64,000 nt of DNA from Gammaproteobacteria bacterium UBA4421 (lineage in GTDB: Bacteria > Pseudomonadota > Gammaproteobacteria > Pseudomonadales > Azotimanducaceae), in assembly GCA_002389675.1 (NCBI GenBank), contig DGQF01000028.1, positions 62,001-126,000 on the forward strand, read 5' to 3'. Positions 28,023 to 37,313 of the stretch are shown here, in pieces. Every line of letters begins with the position of its first letter. Position 1 is the stretch's first letter. The position numbers and the translations under genes are program-made. The notes beneath the pieces are model-generated. The model was given only the letters and a program-made list of their open reading frames with translations. It did no database searches and was not told the origin of the DNA.

Positions 28023-29399
28023 TTGGCTAAACCGAAAAGTGCTTTTGTTTGTGGCGATTGTGGCGCCGAGCACGCAAAGTGGTTGGGACAGTGTGGTGCT
28101 TGTTCAGCGTGGAATACGCTGTCTCGAGTGTCTATTGGTGCGGTAAAAGAAGCTCGCTTGGGTTTCGCAGGTGTCGCTGCGCAGCTTAAAAAACTGGATG
28201 ACGTTGATGCGCAAGAGTTACCGCGCATAGCAACCACTTTTGCGGAGCTGGATCGGGTGCTGGGAGGCGGTCTGGTGCCTGGTAGCGTGATTTTAATTGG
28301 GGGAGACCCGGGGGCCGGGAAAAGCACATTGCTGTTGCAGGTTTGCACACGGCTTGCGCAGAATTGTGGCGTATTGTACGTCACAGGAGAAGAATCACTC
28401 CAACAGTTAGCAATGCGCGCGCGTCGCTTGGAATTGCCGTTGAACGGGCTCGATGTAGCTGCCGAAACAAGGGCGGAGGTGATTGCCTCCCATATTGAGT
28501 CCCAGAAACCGAGCGTGGTGGTGCTCGATTCCGTGCAGGTATTGGCCTTGGAATCTGTGGAGTCCACGCCAGGTTCGGTCACGCAGGTGCGTGAGACGGC
28601 TGGTTTTTTTACGCGTTTGGCGAAATTGACCAATACGGTGATTATCTTAGTTGGCCACATCACCAAAGAAGGCGGGCTGGCCGGTCCGAAGGTGCTGGAG
28701 CACATGATTGATTGTTTCATGATGTTGGACAGTCCGGCGGGCAGTCGCTACCGAACGTTGCGCAGTCACAAGAATCGATTTGGTGCCGTGAATGAGTTGG
28801 GCGTTTTTGCCATGACTGACCTTGGCATGAAAGAGGTTGCGAACCCTTCGGCGATTTTTCTCCAGCGCGGGGAAAAGGATTCTCCAGGCAGTGTGGCAAC
28901 GGTTACTTGGGAGGGCACGCGGCCGCTTCTGGTGGAAATACAGGCGCTGGTAGACGAGGCATCAGGCGGGCATCCAAAACGAGTGGCTGTTGGCTTGGAT
29001 CAGCAGCGCTTAGCGATGCATTTGGCTGTATTACACCGTCACTGTGGGATCACGTTAAGTGACCAAGATGTATTCGCCAACGTAGTGGGTGGGGTACGCA
29101 TTACTGAAACTGGTGCAGATCTTGCGCTGCTGCTGGCGGTGCTATCGTCATTTAGAGATCGTATTTTGCCGCGCGACGTCCTGGTTTTTGGGGAATTAGG
29201 ACTCACCGGTGAGTTGCGCCCCGTGGCCAACGGTCAGGAGCGTTTGCGCGAAGCGGCCAAACATGGATTTAAAAAAGCCATTGTGCCTTTTGCTAACCGG
29301 CCTCAAGCTCCGTTGCCCAACATGGCCGTGCACGGTGTTAAGGACCTCAGCGGTGCGCTTGAGGTGGCGTTTGAGCACAACTCGATCGCGGCGTCGTGA
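28023..29399 (+). CDS. radA: DNA repair protein RadA
   Basis: A 458-residue RecA-like branch-migration helicase. The four-cysteine zinc finger FVCGDCGAEHAKWLGQCGAC is at the N-terminus, Walker A GGDPGAGKST near residue 95, the RadA-specific HKNRFGAVNELGVF (KNRFG) near 255, and the Lon-protease-like C-terminal domain after about 290. It starts at a TTG (28023) with the typical MAKPKSAFVC start; the ribosome binding site is weak. Its 3' end faces that of ettA, 15 bp away. Confidence 0.95.
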   Translation: MAKPKSAFVCGDCGAEHAKWLGQCGACSAWNTLSRVSIGAVKEARLGFAGVAAQLKKLDDVDAQELPRIATTFAELDRVLGGGLVPGSVILIGGDPGAGKSTLLLQVCTRLAQNCGVLYVTGEESLQQLAMRARRLELPLNGLDVAAETRAEVIASHIESQKPSVVVLDSVQVLALESVESTPGSVTQVRETAGFFTRLAKLTNTVIILVGHITKEGGLAGPKVLEHMIDCFMMLDSPAGSRYRTLRSHKNRFGAVNELGVFAMTDLGMKEVANPSAIFLQRGEKDSPGSVATVTWEGTRPLLVEIQALVDEASGGHPKRVAVGLDQQRLAMHLAVLHRHCGITLSDQDVFANVVGGVRITETGADLALLLAVLSSFRDRILPRDVLVFGELGLTGELRPVANGQERLREAAKHGFKKAIVPFANRPQAPLPNMAVHGVKDLSGALEVAFEHNSIAAS

Positions 29400-29414
29400 C
29401 GCCGCAGCTTTGGG

Positions 29415-31082
29415 TTAACGATGAATCGGCTTGTACTTGATGCGTGTGGGCGCTGCATCACCGACCCGTTTTTTATGATCGACTTCATAGTCACTGTAGT
29501 TACCCTCAAACCACTCGACGTGGCTATCGCCTTCAAAAGCCAGAATATGGGTTGCAACCCGATCTAAAAACCAGCGATCGTGAGAGATAACTAAGACGGT
29601 GCCGGCAAATTTCAAAAGGGCCTCTTCAAGGGCCCGCAGCGTTTCGACATCCAAATCGTTAGTGGGTTCGTCCAACAGCAATACGTTAGCGCCGCTGCGC
29701 AATAGCTTTGCCAAATGAACGCGGTTGCGTTCTCCGCCGGATAAATCACCCACACGCTTCTGCTGATCTGCGCCCTTAAAGTTGAATCTTCCAACATAGG
29801 CGCGAGTTTGAATCTCATGCTTGCCGATGCGCATGATGTCTAAACCGTCCGAGATTTCCTCCCAAACCGTCTTTTTGCCCTCGAGTGCATCTCTGCTTTG
29901 ATCAACAAAAGCGATTTCTACGGTGGAGCCGATGTCAACTGACCCATTGTCTGGTCTTTCTTGTTCGGTAATCATTTTAAATAGAGTTGACTTGCCCGCA
30001 CCGTTGCCGCCAATGATGCCCACAATGGCTCCCTGCGGAATGATGGCGCTCAGGTTGTCGATTAGAAGTCGATCGTTAAAGCCTTTGCTGACGTTGTTGA
30101 TTTCGATGACTTTCTCACCCAAACGCTCACCTGTTGGTATAAATAATTCCGTGGTCTCGCTGCGTCCTTCTTGGTCGGCGTTAACCAGCTCTTCGAATCT
30201 GGCGAGCCTTGAACGGGATTTAGATTGTCTGGCTTTTGGATTTGAACGAACCCACTCTAATTCTGATTGAATTGATTTCGCTCTGGCTTTTTCCTGCGAT
30301 GCCTCGATTTGTAATCGTTTTTCTTTGTTTTCTAACCAACCACTGTAGTTTCCTTCAAATGGAATGCCGCGACCTCGGTCTAACTCCAAAATCCATCCGG
30401 CGACGTTGTCCAAAAAATAGCGGTCGTGGGTCACGGCAACCACAGTTCCCGGATAGGTGTCGAGAAAGTGTTCAAGCCAGCTGACGCTTTCGGCATCCAG
30501 GTGATTGGTTGGCTCGTCAAGCAATAGCATGTCAGGCTTGGACAGCAGTAATGCGCACAGGGCAACCCGTCGTCGTTCCCCGCCAGAAAGAACATTCACC
30601 GGTGTATCCCAAGAGGGCAGGCGCAGAGCGTCAGCGGCGATGTCTAACGTGCGGTCAAGATCCCAGCCGTTGGCGGCGTCAATTTGGAGCGCTAAATCAC
30701 CTTGGCGTTCGAGCAGCGCGTTCATTTGGCTGTCATCCATGGGTTCGGCAAACTGATCTGAAATTTCATTGTATTCATTAACAATTGCAACGATGTCTTG
30801 AACTCCCAGTTCAACATTGCCGCGCACGTCTAGGTTGTCATCAAGCTGGGGTTCTTGGGGGAGATAGCCAACGTTGATCTCTTTTTGGGCTCTGGCCTCG
30901 CCATCAAACTCAGTATCCACGCCTGCCATGATGCGCAATAAGCTAGATTTACCCGAGCCGTTTAATCCTAAAACGCCAATTTTTGCGCCTGGGAAAAACG
31001 ATAGGGAGATATTTTCTAAAATGGTGCGTTTGGGTGGAACAACTTTGCTCACTCCCTGCATGGTGAAAACGTACTGTGCCAT
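29415..31082 (-). CDS. ettA: Energy-dependent translational throttle protein EttA (ABC-F)
   Basis: A 555-residue ABC-F protein with two ATPase domains and no membrane part. Walker A motifs are GLNGSGKSS and GGNGAGKST, signatures LSGGERRRVAL and LSGGERNRVHL, and the arm insert lies in the first domain (about 95-140). It binds the ribosomal E site and gates the first elongation step according to the ATP/ADP ratio. Length and the start MAQYVFTMQGVSKVVPP are standard for EttA. It is transcribed away from glyA. Confidence 0.95.
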   Translation of the reverse strand: MAQYVFTMQGVSKVVPPKRTILENISLSFFPGAKIGVLGLNGSGKSSLLRIMAGVDTEFDGEARAQKEINVGYLPQEPQLDDNLDVRGNVELGVQDIVAIVNEYNEISDQFAEPMDDSQMNALLERQGDLALQIDAANGWDLDRTLDIAADALRLPSWDTPVNVLSGGERRRVALCALLLSKPDMLLLDEPTNHLDAESVSWLEHFLDTYPGTVVAVTHDRYFLDNVAGWILELDRGRGIPFEGNYSGWLENKEKRLQIEASQEKARAKSIQSELEWVRSNPKARQSKSRSRLARFEELVNADQEGRSETTELFIPTGERLGEKVIEINNVSKGFNDRLLIDNLSAIIPQGAIVGIIGGNGAGKSTLFKMITEQERPDNGSVDIGSTVEIAFVDQSRDALEGKKTVWEEISDGLDIMRIGKHEIQTRAYVGRFNFKGADQQKRVGDLSGGERNRVHLAKLLRSGANVLLLDEPTNDLDVETLRALEEALLKFAGTVLVISHDRWFLDRVATHILAFEGDSHVEWFEGNYSDYEVDHKKRVGDAAPTRIKYKPIHR

Positions 31083-31216
31083 TGATATCCTCTTGGTTTG
31101 TGTTCAAGGCCCGATTGGGTTTTAAAAGCAGTGCTGTCTTACAAAACGGGTGCAGTATACGGAACTGATTGTCTTTTGCCTCTGAATCGAAGCCCTAGCC
31201 ACAAGCAATGTTGCTA

Positions 31217-31233
31217 TTCACGTTGAACGTGAA
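31217..31233. promoter_or_regulatory. 17-bp perfect inverted repeat between ettA and glyA, operator candidate
   Basis: TTCACGTT-G-AACGTGAA is a perfect 8-bp inverted repeat with a single central base, the geometry of a dimeric repressor or activator site. It is about 35-50 bp upstream of a TATAAT (31266-31271). E. coli glyA is controlled by MetR and PurR; this site matches neither consensus well, so the regulator is unknown. Confidence 0.4.
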
Positions 31234-31265
31234 GGTTTTTACTCAAAGATTTTGCTGATTCAAGT

Positions 31266-31345
31266 TATAATAAAACACGACAATAGGCGTGCTCCAATTG
31301 GTAAGCTGCGGATCTAGCAGCGGCCAGGATTGTCTATCCGCGCCA
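31266..31345 (+). promoter_or_regulatory. glyA promoter (-10) and structured 5' leader with competing helices
   Basis: TATAAT at 31266-31271 is a consensus -10; no good -35 is seen. In the leader, GACAAT (31279-31284) can pair with ATTGTC (31329-31334), extended inside by GGC (31286-31288) with GCC (31323-31325), enclosing a GCTGC/GCAGC hairpin (31305-31309 with 31317-31321). Alternatively GCGGAT (31308-31313) pairs with ATCCGC (31336-31341), which overlaps the loop and excludes the inner hairpin. The ribosome binding site AAAAAGG (31367-31373) is downstream. The two pairings suggest an RNA switch or pseudoknot; the class is not recognised. Confidence 0.4.
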
Positions 31346-31379
31346 TACCCAACGAAACAGAGATTTAAAAAGGCAGAAC

Positions 31380-32639
31380 ATGTTTTCAGGAAATGAAACC
31401 ATAGCGGGATTTGACGATGCACTTGCAGCGGCTATGGATGAAGAGACCCGCCGGCAAGAAGAACATATTGAATTAATTGCATCGGAAAATTACGCCAGCC
31501 CTCGGGTGCTGGAAGCGCAGGGCAGTGTGCTGACCAACAAGTATGCAGAAGGCTACCCCCATAAACGCTATTACGGTGGATGTGAGTATGTTGATCAGGT
31601 GGAGGTGTTGGCGATCGATCGCGCTAAAGCGCTGTTTGGCGCCGATTATGCAAACGTACAGCCCCATTCTGGATCGCAAGCCAATGCCGCGGTTTATTTG
31701 GCTTTGTTAGAGGCCGGAGATACCGTTTTGGGAATGAGTCTGGCCGATGGTGGTCATTTGACCCACGGCGCGTCGGTAAATTTTTCGGGCCGGCTTTACG
31801 ATCCAGTGCAATATGGCGTGGATGCCAAGACGGGACTTATGGACTACGACAACATCGCCAATATTGCCCGTGAGTGTCAGCCGAAGTTGTTGATAGCAGG
31901 CTTTTCAGCGTACTCGCGTCAGGTTGATTGGCAAAAATTTCGCGATATCGCCGATAGTGTGGGTGCCTATCTGCTGGTTGACATGGCGCATATTGCCGGA
32001 TTAGTTGCCGGGGGGGCTTATCCTAGTCCTGTGCAAATTGCTGACGTGACGACAACAACAACACATAAGACATTGCGTGGTCCGCGCGGTGGTATGATCC
32101 TTGCGAAATCCAATCCAGTGATTGAAAAGAAACTCAACTCCGCGCTTTTTCCGGGTAGCCAGGGCGGCCCGTTGATGCATGCGATTGCCGGTAAAGCGGT
32201 TTGCTTCAAAGAGGCGATGTCGGATGAGTTTAAGGCCTATCAGGCGCAGACAGTGGCTAATGCAAAGGCTATGGCACAAGGATTTCTGGAGCGCGGTTTT
32301 GATGTGGTTTCAGGTGGTACAGACAACCATCTGCTGCTGTTGGACCTGATCAGTAAAGATATTACCGGCAAGGACGCAGATGCAGCCCTCGGGCGCGCCA
32401 ATATTACGGTGAACAAAAATGCCGTGCCTAACGATCCGCGGTCGCCATTTGTGACCAGCGGATTGCGCCTTGGTTCGCCGGCGATAACAACGCGTGGGTT
32501 TAAAGAAGCCGAATGTATGGCTCTGACAACTTGGATATGTGATATTTTGGAAGATATTGATAACGAGAATAAAATCGAGACGGTGAAGCAGGCAGTGGTC
32601 GAGCTATGCCGTCGGTATCCTGTATACCCTCCCGCATAG
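31380..32639 (+). CDS. glyA: Serine hydroxymethyltransferase
   Basis: A 419-residue PLP enzyme that converts serine and tetrahydrofolate to glycine and 5,10-methylene-THF. The N-terminal [26 protein letters not shown], the PLP-lysine motif [14 protein letters not shown] and the C-terminal [16 protein letters not shown] are conserved. Length is normal. It leads a plus-strand run with nrdR, ribD, nusB, thiL and pgpA. The leader before it is unusually structured. Confidence 0.97.
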   Translation: MFSGNETIAGFDDALAAAMDEETRRQEEHIELIASENYASPRVLEAQGSVLTNKYAEGYPHKRYYGGCEYVDQVEVLAIDRAKALFGADYANVQPHSGSQANAAVYLALLEAGDTVLGMSLADGGHLTHGASVNFSGRLYDPVQYGVDAKTGLMDYDNIANIARECQPKLLIAGFSAYSRQVDWQKFRDIADSVGAYLLVDMAHIAGLVAGGAYPSPVQIADVTTTTTHKTLRGPRGGMILAKSNPVIEKKLNSALFPGSQGGPLMHAIAGKAVCFKEAMSDEFKAYQAQTVANAKAMAQGFLERGFDVVSGGTDNHLLLLDLISKDITGKDADAALGRANITVNKNAVPNDPRSPFVTSGLRLGSPAITTRGFKEAECMALTTWICDILEDIDNENKIETVKQAVVELCRRYPVYPPA

Positions 32640-32663
32640 GGATTTATCCGAAGGGTCTGCCAC

Positions 32664-33125
32664 ATGTATTGCCCATTTTGTGCAGCTGATGAGACTAAGG
32701 TGATCGACTCTCGTTTGGTCGCCGAAGGTAATGCTGTTCGCCGGCGCCGCGAATGCCAAGCCTGTGGAGAGCGTTATACAACCTTCGAGACGGCGGAACT
32801 GGTGATGCCTCGACTGATTAAAAGGGATGGTGCACGCGAACCGTTTAACGATGACAAGCTCAAGATGAGTTTGGCAAAAGCGCTGGAGAAGCGCCCGGTA
32901 AGTGTCGATCAAATGGAAAGTTTGTTGAATCGAATAAAACACCGTTTGCGCTCCACAGGTGAGCGTGAATTGCCGTCGCTGCGCATTGGTGAGGCGGTGA
33001 TGTCCGAGTTGCGCCATCTTGATCCGGTTGCTTATGTTCGCTTTGCGTCGGTTTACAGGGATTTTCAGGATGTCGAAGCGTTCACGGCGGAAATCCAAAA
33101 ATTGTCGATGGACGAAGCTGAGTGA
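32664..33125 (+). CDS. nrdR: Transcriptional repressor NrdR
   Basis: A 153-residue repressor of ribonucleotide reductase genes. The zinc ribbon has CPFC at residues 3-6 and CQAC at about 31-34, and the ATP-cone domain spans about 46-136 ([20 protein letters not shown]). It senses dATP/ATP and binds tandem NrdR boxes before nrd operons, none of which is in this window. ribD overlaps its stop by 4 bp. Confidence 0.97.
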   Translation: MYCPFCAADETKVIDSRLVAEGNAVRRRRECQACGERYTTFETAELVMPRLIKRDGAREPFNDDKLKMSLAKALEKRPVSVDQMESLLNRIKHRLRSTGERELPSLRIGEAVMSELRHLDPVAYVRFASVYRDFQDVEAFTAEIQKLSMDEAE

Positions 33126-34213
33126 ATCCTTCTGATCGGTTGTTTCTGCAAGCCACCATAGAGCTTGCCGAACGTGGCCGTTTTACCTGCGCTCCCAATC
33201 CTGCGGTTGGATGTTTGATCGTACAAAATGACCGGATTATCGGTCGGGGGTTTCATGGTCATGCAGGTCAGGCGCATGCTGAGGTTAACGCCATCGCTAA
33301 CGCCGGTGGTGATGTTCGCGGCGCAACTGTTTATGTGAGCTTAGAACCGTGTGCCTTTGTTGGGCGCACGCCGGCATGTGCGGAAACGCTTATTGATGCT
33401 CAGGTCGCCCGTGTGGTGATTGCAGCTGAAGATCCTCATCCACAGGTCTCAGGTGCTGGCATTAGAATGCTTCGCCGCGCGGGCATCGAAGTCAATTTAT
33501 TAACGCAGCAGCCGGCGCTGAATGCGATACAAGGATATGCAACCCGCATCACATGGCAGCGGCCGTTTGTGCGGGTCAAAACGGCCAGTAGTGTAGATGG
33601 CGGGATTGCACTTGCCTCAGGGGAAAGTCAGTGGATTACGGGTGAGCAAGCCCGTCATGATGTGCAATATTGGCGAGCACGCAGCGATGCAATTATCACG
33701 GGTGTTGGCACTGTTTTGGCGGATGATCCCAGTTTAACAGTGCGAGATCGTAAGCTTGAGCCTTTTCGACCACCTTTGCGTGTGATTCTCGACAGCCACC
33801 TGCGTACACCCTCAAGTGCACGAGTATTGAATGACGGCTTTCAAACATTGCTGGTTCATGATGCCCATGTGGAAGTACCAGCGTACTTGCGCAACTTGGA
33901 TTTGGTGACGATGCTCGGATTGGCCGGTGGAACACAAGATTTGCGCGCTTTGCTGACGCATTTGGCAGAGCTGGGGTGTAATGAAGTTTTGGTAGAAGCC
34001 GGAGCGCGGGTCTGCGGAAGTTTTGCGCAAGCCCACCTCTGGGATGAATGGTTGTGTTATATCGCCCCGAAGTGGCTGGGATCTGCACAAAAAACGCTAG
34101 CGCAATTTAGCGTTGCGGAATTAGCTCAGGTGCCCACTGGAAAGGTGGTTGAGATGAGTCGGTTAGGAGAAGATATGCGAGTGCGAATCATGAGTGTTTC
34201 GCAAGATGAATAA
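33122..34213 (+). CDS. ribD: Riboflavin biosynthesis deaminase/reductase RibD
   Basis: A 363-residue bifunctional enzyme. The N-terminal cytidine-deaminase-like domain (about 1-145) has the zinc motif HAEVNA and [15 protein letters not shown]; the C-terminal reductase domain (about 148-360) begins [15 protein letters not shown]. It carries out the second and third steps of riboflavin synthesis. GTG 33122 overlaps the nrdR TGA. The genes that usually follow it (ribE, ribBA, ribH) are missing here; nusB comes next. Confidence 0.95.
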   Translation: MNPSDRLFLQATIELAERGRFTCAPNPAVGCLIVQNDRIIGRGFHGHAGQAHAEVNAIANAGGDVRGATVYVSLEPCAFVGRTPACAETLIDAQVARVVIAAEDPHPQVSGAGIRMLRRAGIEVNLLTQQPALNAIQGYATRITWQRPFVRVKTASSVDGGIALASGESQWITGEQARHDVQYWRARSDAIITGVGTVLADDPSLTVRDRKLEPFRPPLRVILDSHLRTPSSARVLNDGFQTLLVHDAHVEVPAYLRNLDLVTMLGLAGGTQDLRALLTHLAELGCNEVLVEAGARVCGSFAQAHLWDEWLCYIAPKWLGSAQKTLAQFSVAELAQVPTGKVVEMSRLGEDMRVRIMSVSQDE

Positions 34214-34670
34214 TGGTGGCCAGACTAGCAAGCCGAATGTTTGGGCGCGGCGTAAAGCTCGGCGTGCGCTCGTACAGGCTGTATATGAGTGGCAAATGTC
34301 GGCTAACAATCTCGCCGATATACGTACCTCCTTTCTCGATGGTGACGCTTTAAAAAAAGCCGATATTGATTTTTTTGACGAGCTTTTGACGCGGGTAGTT
34401 CACCATGCGTCGGCAATGGATGATGCGTTCAGCCCACTGTTGGATCGACCGCTAGCTCAGCTTAACCCCGTGGAGCATGCTATTTTGCGACTGGCGACTG
34501 CAGAATTGGCGCATCGAATTGACGTCCCTTATCTGGTGGTCATTGATCAGTATGTTGAATTGGCGAAAACGTTTGGCGCTCAAGATTCGCATAAATATAT
34601 TAATGGTGTTTTAGATAAGCTAGCCGGGCGTTTGCGCGCCGTAGAGGTTAGAGCATCTCGACGTGGATGA
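34206..34670 (+). CDS. nusB: Transcription antitermination factor NusB
   Basis: A 154-residue all-helical protein that with NusE (S10) binds boxA in rRNA operons and prevents early termination. ARRKARRALVQAVYEWQMS at the start and the LRLATAELAHRIDVPYLVVIDQYVELAKTFG block near residue 95 are typical. ATG 34206 overlaps the ribD stop by 8 bp. An in-frame GTG at 34194 is less likely. Confidence 0.96.
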   Translation: MNNGGQTSKPNVWARRKARRALVQAVYEWQMSANNLADIRTSFLDGDALKKADIDFFDELLTRVVHHASAMDDAFSPLLDRPLAQLNPVEHAILRLATAELAHRIDVPYLVVIDQYVELAKTFGAQDSHKYINGVLDKLAGRLRAVEVRASRRG

Positions 34671-35550
34671 ATTCGCTCTGATCGGTGAGGTCGTCGCGCA
34701 ATTGGGAGACCGGGCTAGAGGCGGCTGGGTGGCACACGGCCCCGGTGACGATGCCGCGGTTATCGCACAGACGCCAGATTGCCAAGCCGTGGCATCGATA
34801 GATACCTTGGTCGCAGGTGTGCATTTTCCGGTGGACATGCCCGCTGAGGCGATTGGTTACCGAGCGTTAATGGTGAGTCTTTCAGACCTGGCGGCAATGG
34901 CTGCAACGCCACGTTATGCGTTAGTTGCGCTGACCCTTCCGGTTGCCGATCCACTGTGGGTGCGCGGGTTGGCGCAAGGTATGGCTGCAGCTGCTAGACG
35001 CACTGATGTTTATATTTGTGGTGGTAATTTTGCGCAAGGGCCTTTAAGTCTAACGGTTAGTGTGCATGGCGAGGTTGAAAATCATGGCGCCGTTATGCGC
35101 AGTGGTGCTGAGATTGGCGATCGAATTTGTGTGAGCGGTCCTTTGGGCGGCGCTGCCGCCTGTGTGCGGTTGAAGGCATTCGATGTTGGCCAAAGACCTT
35201 CGCCAATGCAGCAGTGTTATCATTATCCACGCGCTCGGTTTGATTTGTTGGATGTTATACGGCGGTCAGCACATGCGGCGATCGACATTTCTGACGGACT
35301 ATCCAAGGACCTTGAGCACCTTTGCCGCGCCTCTGGAGTTGGTGCTGATTTGCACAGCGCAAACATACCGCTGGTTCGCGGGGCGACATTGGAAGACGCG
35401 CTATACGGCGGTGATGATTATGAAATTTTATGCACAGCCGCTGCAGCACCGGCTGAGTTGATTGAAATTGGTGTGGTCACTGCAGGCCCAGACGTGACCT
35501 TAGATGGCTTGCCGATCAGCGCCCGGGGGTATAACCACTTTGAGCCTTAA
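34663..35550 (+). CDS. thiL: Thiamine-monophosphate kinase
   Basis: A 295-residue PurM-like kinase that phosphorylates thiamine monophosphate to the active diphosphate. MDEFALIGEVVAQL, GPGDDAAVI, SIDTLVAGVHFP, YRALMVSLSDLAAMAATP and the late AAIDISDGLSKDLEHL plus GGDDYEIL are all conserved. It is somewhat shorter than E. coli ThiL (325). The GTG start at 34663 overlaps the nusB stop by 8 bp, and the gene continues in the nusB-thiL-pgpA order usual for the group. Confidence 0.95.
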   Translation: MDEFALIGEVVAQLGDRARGGWVAHGPGDDAAVIAQTPDCQAVASIDTLVAGVHFPVDMPAEAIGYRALMVSLSDLAAMAATPRYALVALTLPVADPLWVRGLAQGMAAAARRTDVYICGGNFAQGPLSLTVSVHGEVENHGAVMRSGAEIGDRICVSGPLGGAAACVRLKAFDVGQRPSPMQQCYHYPRARFDLLDVIRRSAHAAIDISDGLSKDLEHLCRASGVGADLHSANIPLVRGATLEDALYGGDDYEILCTAAAAPAELIEIGVVTAGPDVTLDGLPISARGYNHFEP

Positions 35551-36037
35551 ACGTCATCATTTGCGGCGACCAGATGTATTGTTTGCCAGTGGGTTTGGCT
35601 TGGGTTTTTTGCCGAGAGCGCCAGGAACCTGGGGCTCGCTGGGTGCGCTTTTTGTTTGGTGGTTTGGCTTGGTAGACCTTTCGCTTGCTTACCAGTTCAG
35701 TATCACGCTGCTCTGTTTTTTTGTGGGTTGGTGGTGTAGCCGCCGGATTAGCCATTTTTTCTCGACCGATGATGCGGCAGAGATTGTGGCAGATGAAGTT
35801 GTCGGTATGTGGGTCGCCTTGATGCTTTTACCAAAAATCTGGTGGATTGCTTTAGTCGCTTTTGTCATGTTTCGGTTGCTTGATATCGCCAAGCCGAGCG
35901 TGATCGGGTGGCTAGATCGCGAGGTTAAAGGCGGCCTCGGGGTAATGCTGGATGATATGATGGCGGGCCTGATCACCGGTGGTGTGCTTTATGTGCTAGT
36001 TTTGGTGCTGCAGAGCCAAGGTTGGATCAACCCCTGA
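35540..36037 (+). CDS. pgpA: Phosphatidylglycerophosphatase A
   Basis: About 165 residues if translation starts at TTG 35540, overlapping the thiL end by 11 bp; the exact start is uncertain. It dephosphorylates phosphatidylglycerol phosphate in the inner membrane. FASGFGLGFLPRAPGTWGSLGAL, the DEVVGMWVAL motif and DDMMAGLITGGVLY near the end are PgpA hallmarks, along with about four hydrophobic segments. It is convergent with ispA. Confidence 0.93.
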   Translation: MSLKRHHLRRPDVLFASGFGLGFLPRAPGTWGSLGALFVWWFGLVDLSLAYQFSITLLCFFVGWWCSRRISHFFSTDDAAEIVADEVVGMWVALMLLPKIWWIALVAFVMFRLLDIAKPSVIGWLDREVKGGLGVMLDDMMAGLITGGVLYVLVLVLQSQGWINP

Positions 36038-36079
36038 GGGGCGCTTTAGCGCTATCATCTCCAAGCTGCAGGGTTTGTT

Positions 36080-36979
36080 CTAGTGCTTTCTATCGATCAC
36101 CAATGTGGCCAACTGCGTCAGCAAAGTGGTCTTGAGGTCGGCGTGATGTAGGATTTCCAAAGCCTGATCCACCAGCGTATGGGCATAATTCCTAGCGCCG
36201 TCTATGCCCATCAATTTTGGAAATGTGCTTTTGTTCAAGGCCTCATCAGAGCCCGCCGGTTTGCCCAATGTATCACTGCTTTGGGTAACATCTAGAACGT
36301 CGTCCATAACCTGAAAGGCTAAGCCGAGGCGCTGGCCAAAGCGGGTTATCTGCAAGCACTGTGTTTTGCTGGCGCGAAGCTGGATGTCGTCTGCCAAGCA
36401 GGCAGACAACGCGCCTAATCGGCCGCACGCGGTGATAAGAGCACCTGTTTTAGCACCGTGCAGAGCCTCCAGTTCGGGCAACGTTAGCGACTGATTTTCT
36501 GCCTTGATGTCCATGTGCTGGCCGCCTGCCATGCCTTGCCAACCGGCCGCTTGTGCAAGCGTTTGCATCATTTTGAGCTTAATGCGGGACCTGTGTAGCG
36601 CATTGTTTGCCAGTGTTTCGAAGGCTAAAGAGTGTAGTGCGTCGCCAGCCAGAATTGCGTTTGCTTCGCCGTAGGCGACGTGAGCGCTGGGTAACCCGTG
36701 GCGTAAATCATCATCATCCATGGCCGGCAAGTCGTCGTGGATCAGTGAGTAGGCATGCATAAATTCCACCGCGCAGGCAGGCGCAATGGCTTGCTGTATT
36801 GGAGCACCAAATGCATCGGCTGTGGCGCATACAAGCATCGGTCGCAGTCGTTTGCCACCCCCCAAAACTGTGTGTCGCATGGCATCCACAATGGTTTGCG
36901 CAAGCTCTGATTGCCGCGGTAGTTGAGCATCGAGAAATTGATTGATTTGCGCTTGCAGCGCGTCGAGCTCAGGCGTCAT
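36080..36979 (-). CDS. ispA: Polyprenyl (farnesyl) diphosphate synthase IspA
   Basis: A 299-residue all-helical prenyltransferase that condenses isopentenyl diphosphate with allylic substrates to farnesyl diphosphate. The first aspartate-rich motif is HDDLPAMDDDDLRHG, the second is DDVLD; GGGKRLRPML is the substrate-binding start. It overlaps the end of xseB by 11 bp. The usual third member, dxs, is not downstream; pgpA is there instead, facing it. Confidence 0.94.
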   Translation of the reverse strand: MTPELDALQAQINQFLDAQLPRQSELAQTIVDAMRHTVLGGGKRLRPMLVCATADAFGAPIQQAIAPACAVEFMHAYSLIHDDLPAMDDDDLRHGLPSAHVAYGEANAILAGDALHSLAFETLANNALHRSRIKLKMMQTLAQAAGWQGMAGGQHMDIKAENQSLTLPELEALHGAKTGALITACGRLGALSACLADDIQLRASKTQCLQITRFGQRLGLAFQVMDDVLDVTQSSDTLGKPAGSDEALNKSTFPKLMGIDGARNYAHTLVDQALEILHHADLKTTLLTQLATLVIDRKH

Positions 36980-37244
36980 TAAGATCTCGATTGTCCACGT
37001 CTACAATTTCGCCATCTTGGGTCAATGCTTGGACTTTCAGTTCGGCGGTTTGCAGTGCGTTTGAGCAATGTCGGGTGAGCGTAATACCGCGTTCGAAGGC
37101 TTTGAGCGAATCGTCTAGACTCAACCCTCCGTTCTCCATTTGTGCAACCAAAGACTCTAATTCTTCTAAAGCCTCCTCGAATTTGACCACTTCAGTGGTG
37201 CTGTCTTCATTGGCGATCAATGGGATGCCCTGCTTAATATTCAA
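36969..37244 (-). CDS. xseB: Exodeoxyribonuclease VII small subunit
   Basis: Up to 91 residues. The conserved FEEALEELESLVAQMENGGLSLDDSLKAFERG block spans about residues 22-53 and forms the coiled coil that binds XseA; the complex degrades single-stranded DNA from both ends. The start is uncertain: TTG 37244 gives an 18-residue leader before the family core, GTG 37190 would begin at the core. No clear ribosome binding site decides. It is followed by ispA. Confidence 0.9.
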   Translation of the reverse strand: MNIKQGIPLIANEDSTTEVVKFEEALEELESLVAQMENGGLSLDDSLKAFERGITLTRHCSNALQTAELKVQALTQDGEIVDVDNRDLNDA

Positions 37245-37313
37245 AGAACGGAAGATAACAAAAAGGCTGCAAATTATCAGCCGTATCCAATGGCGGTGTT
37301 GGAGGCCTAACGG

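Noticed and set aside
31279..31345. tRNA-like gene in the glyA leader (D-arm-like CCAATTGGTAAGC and a 5-bp stem with 7-nt loop)
   Set aside because: The loop lacks U33, there is no T-arm with GTTCRA and no acceptor stem. It is kept only as a structured leader.
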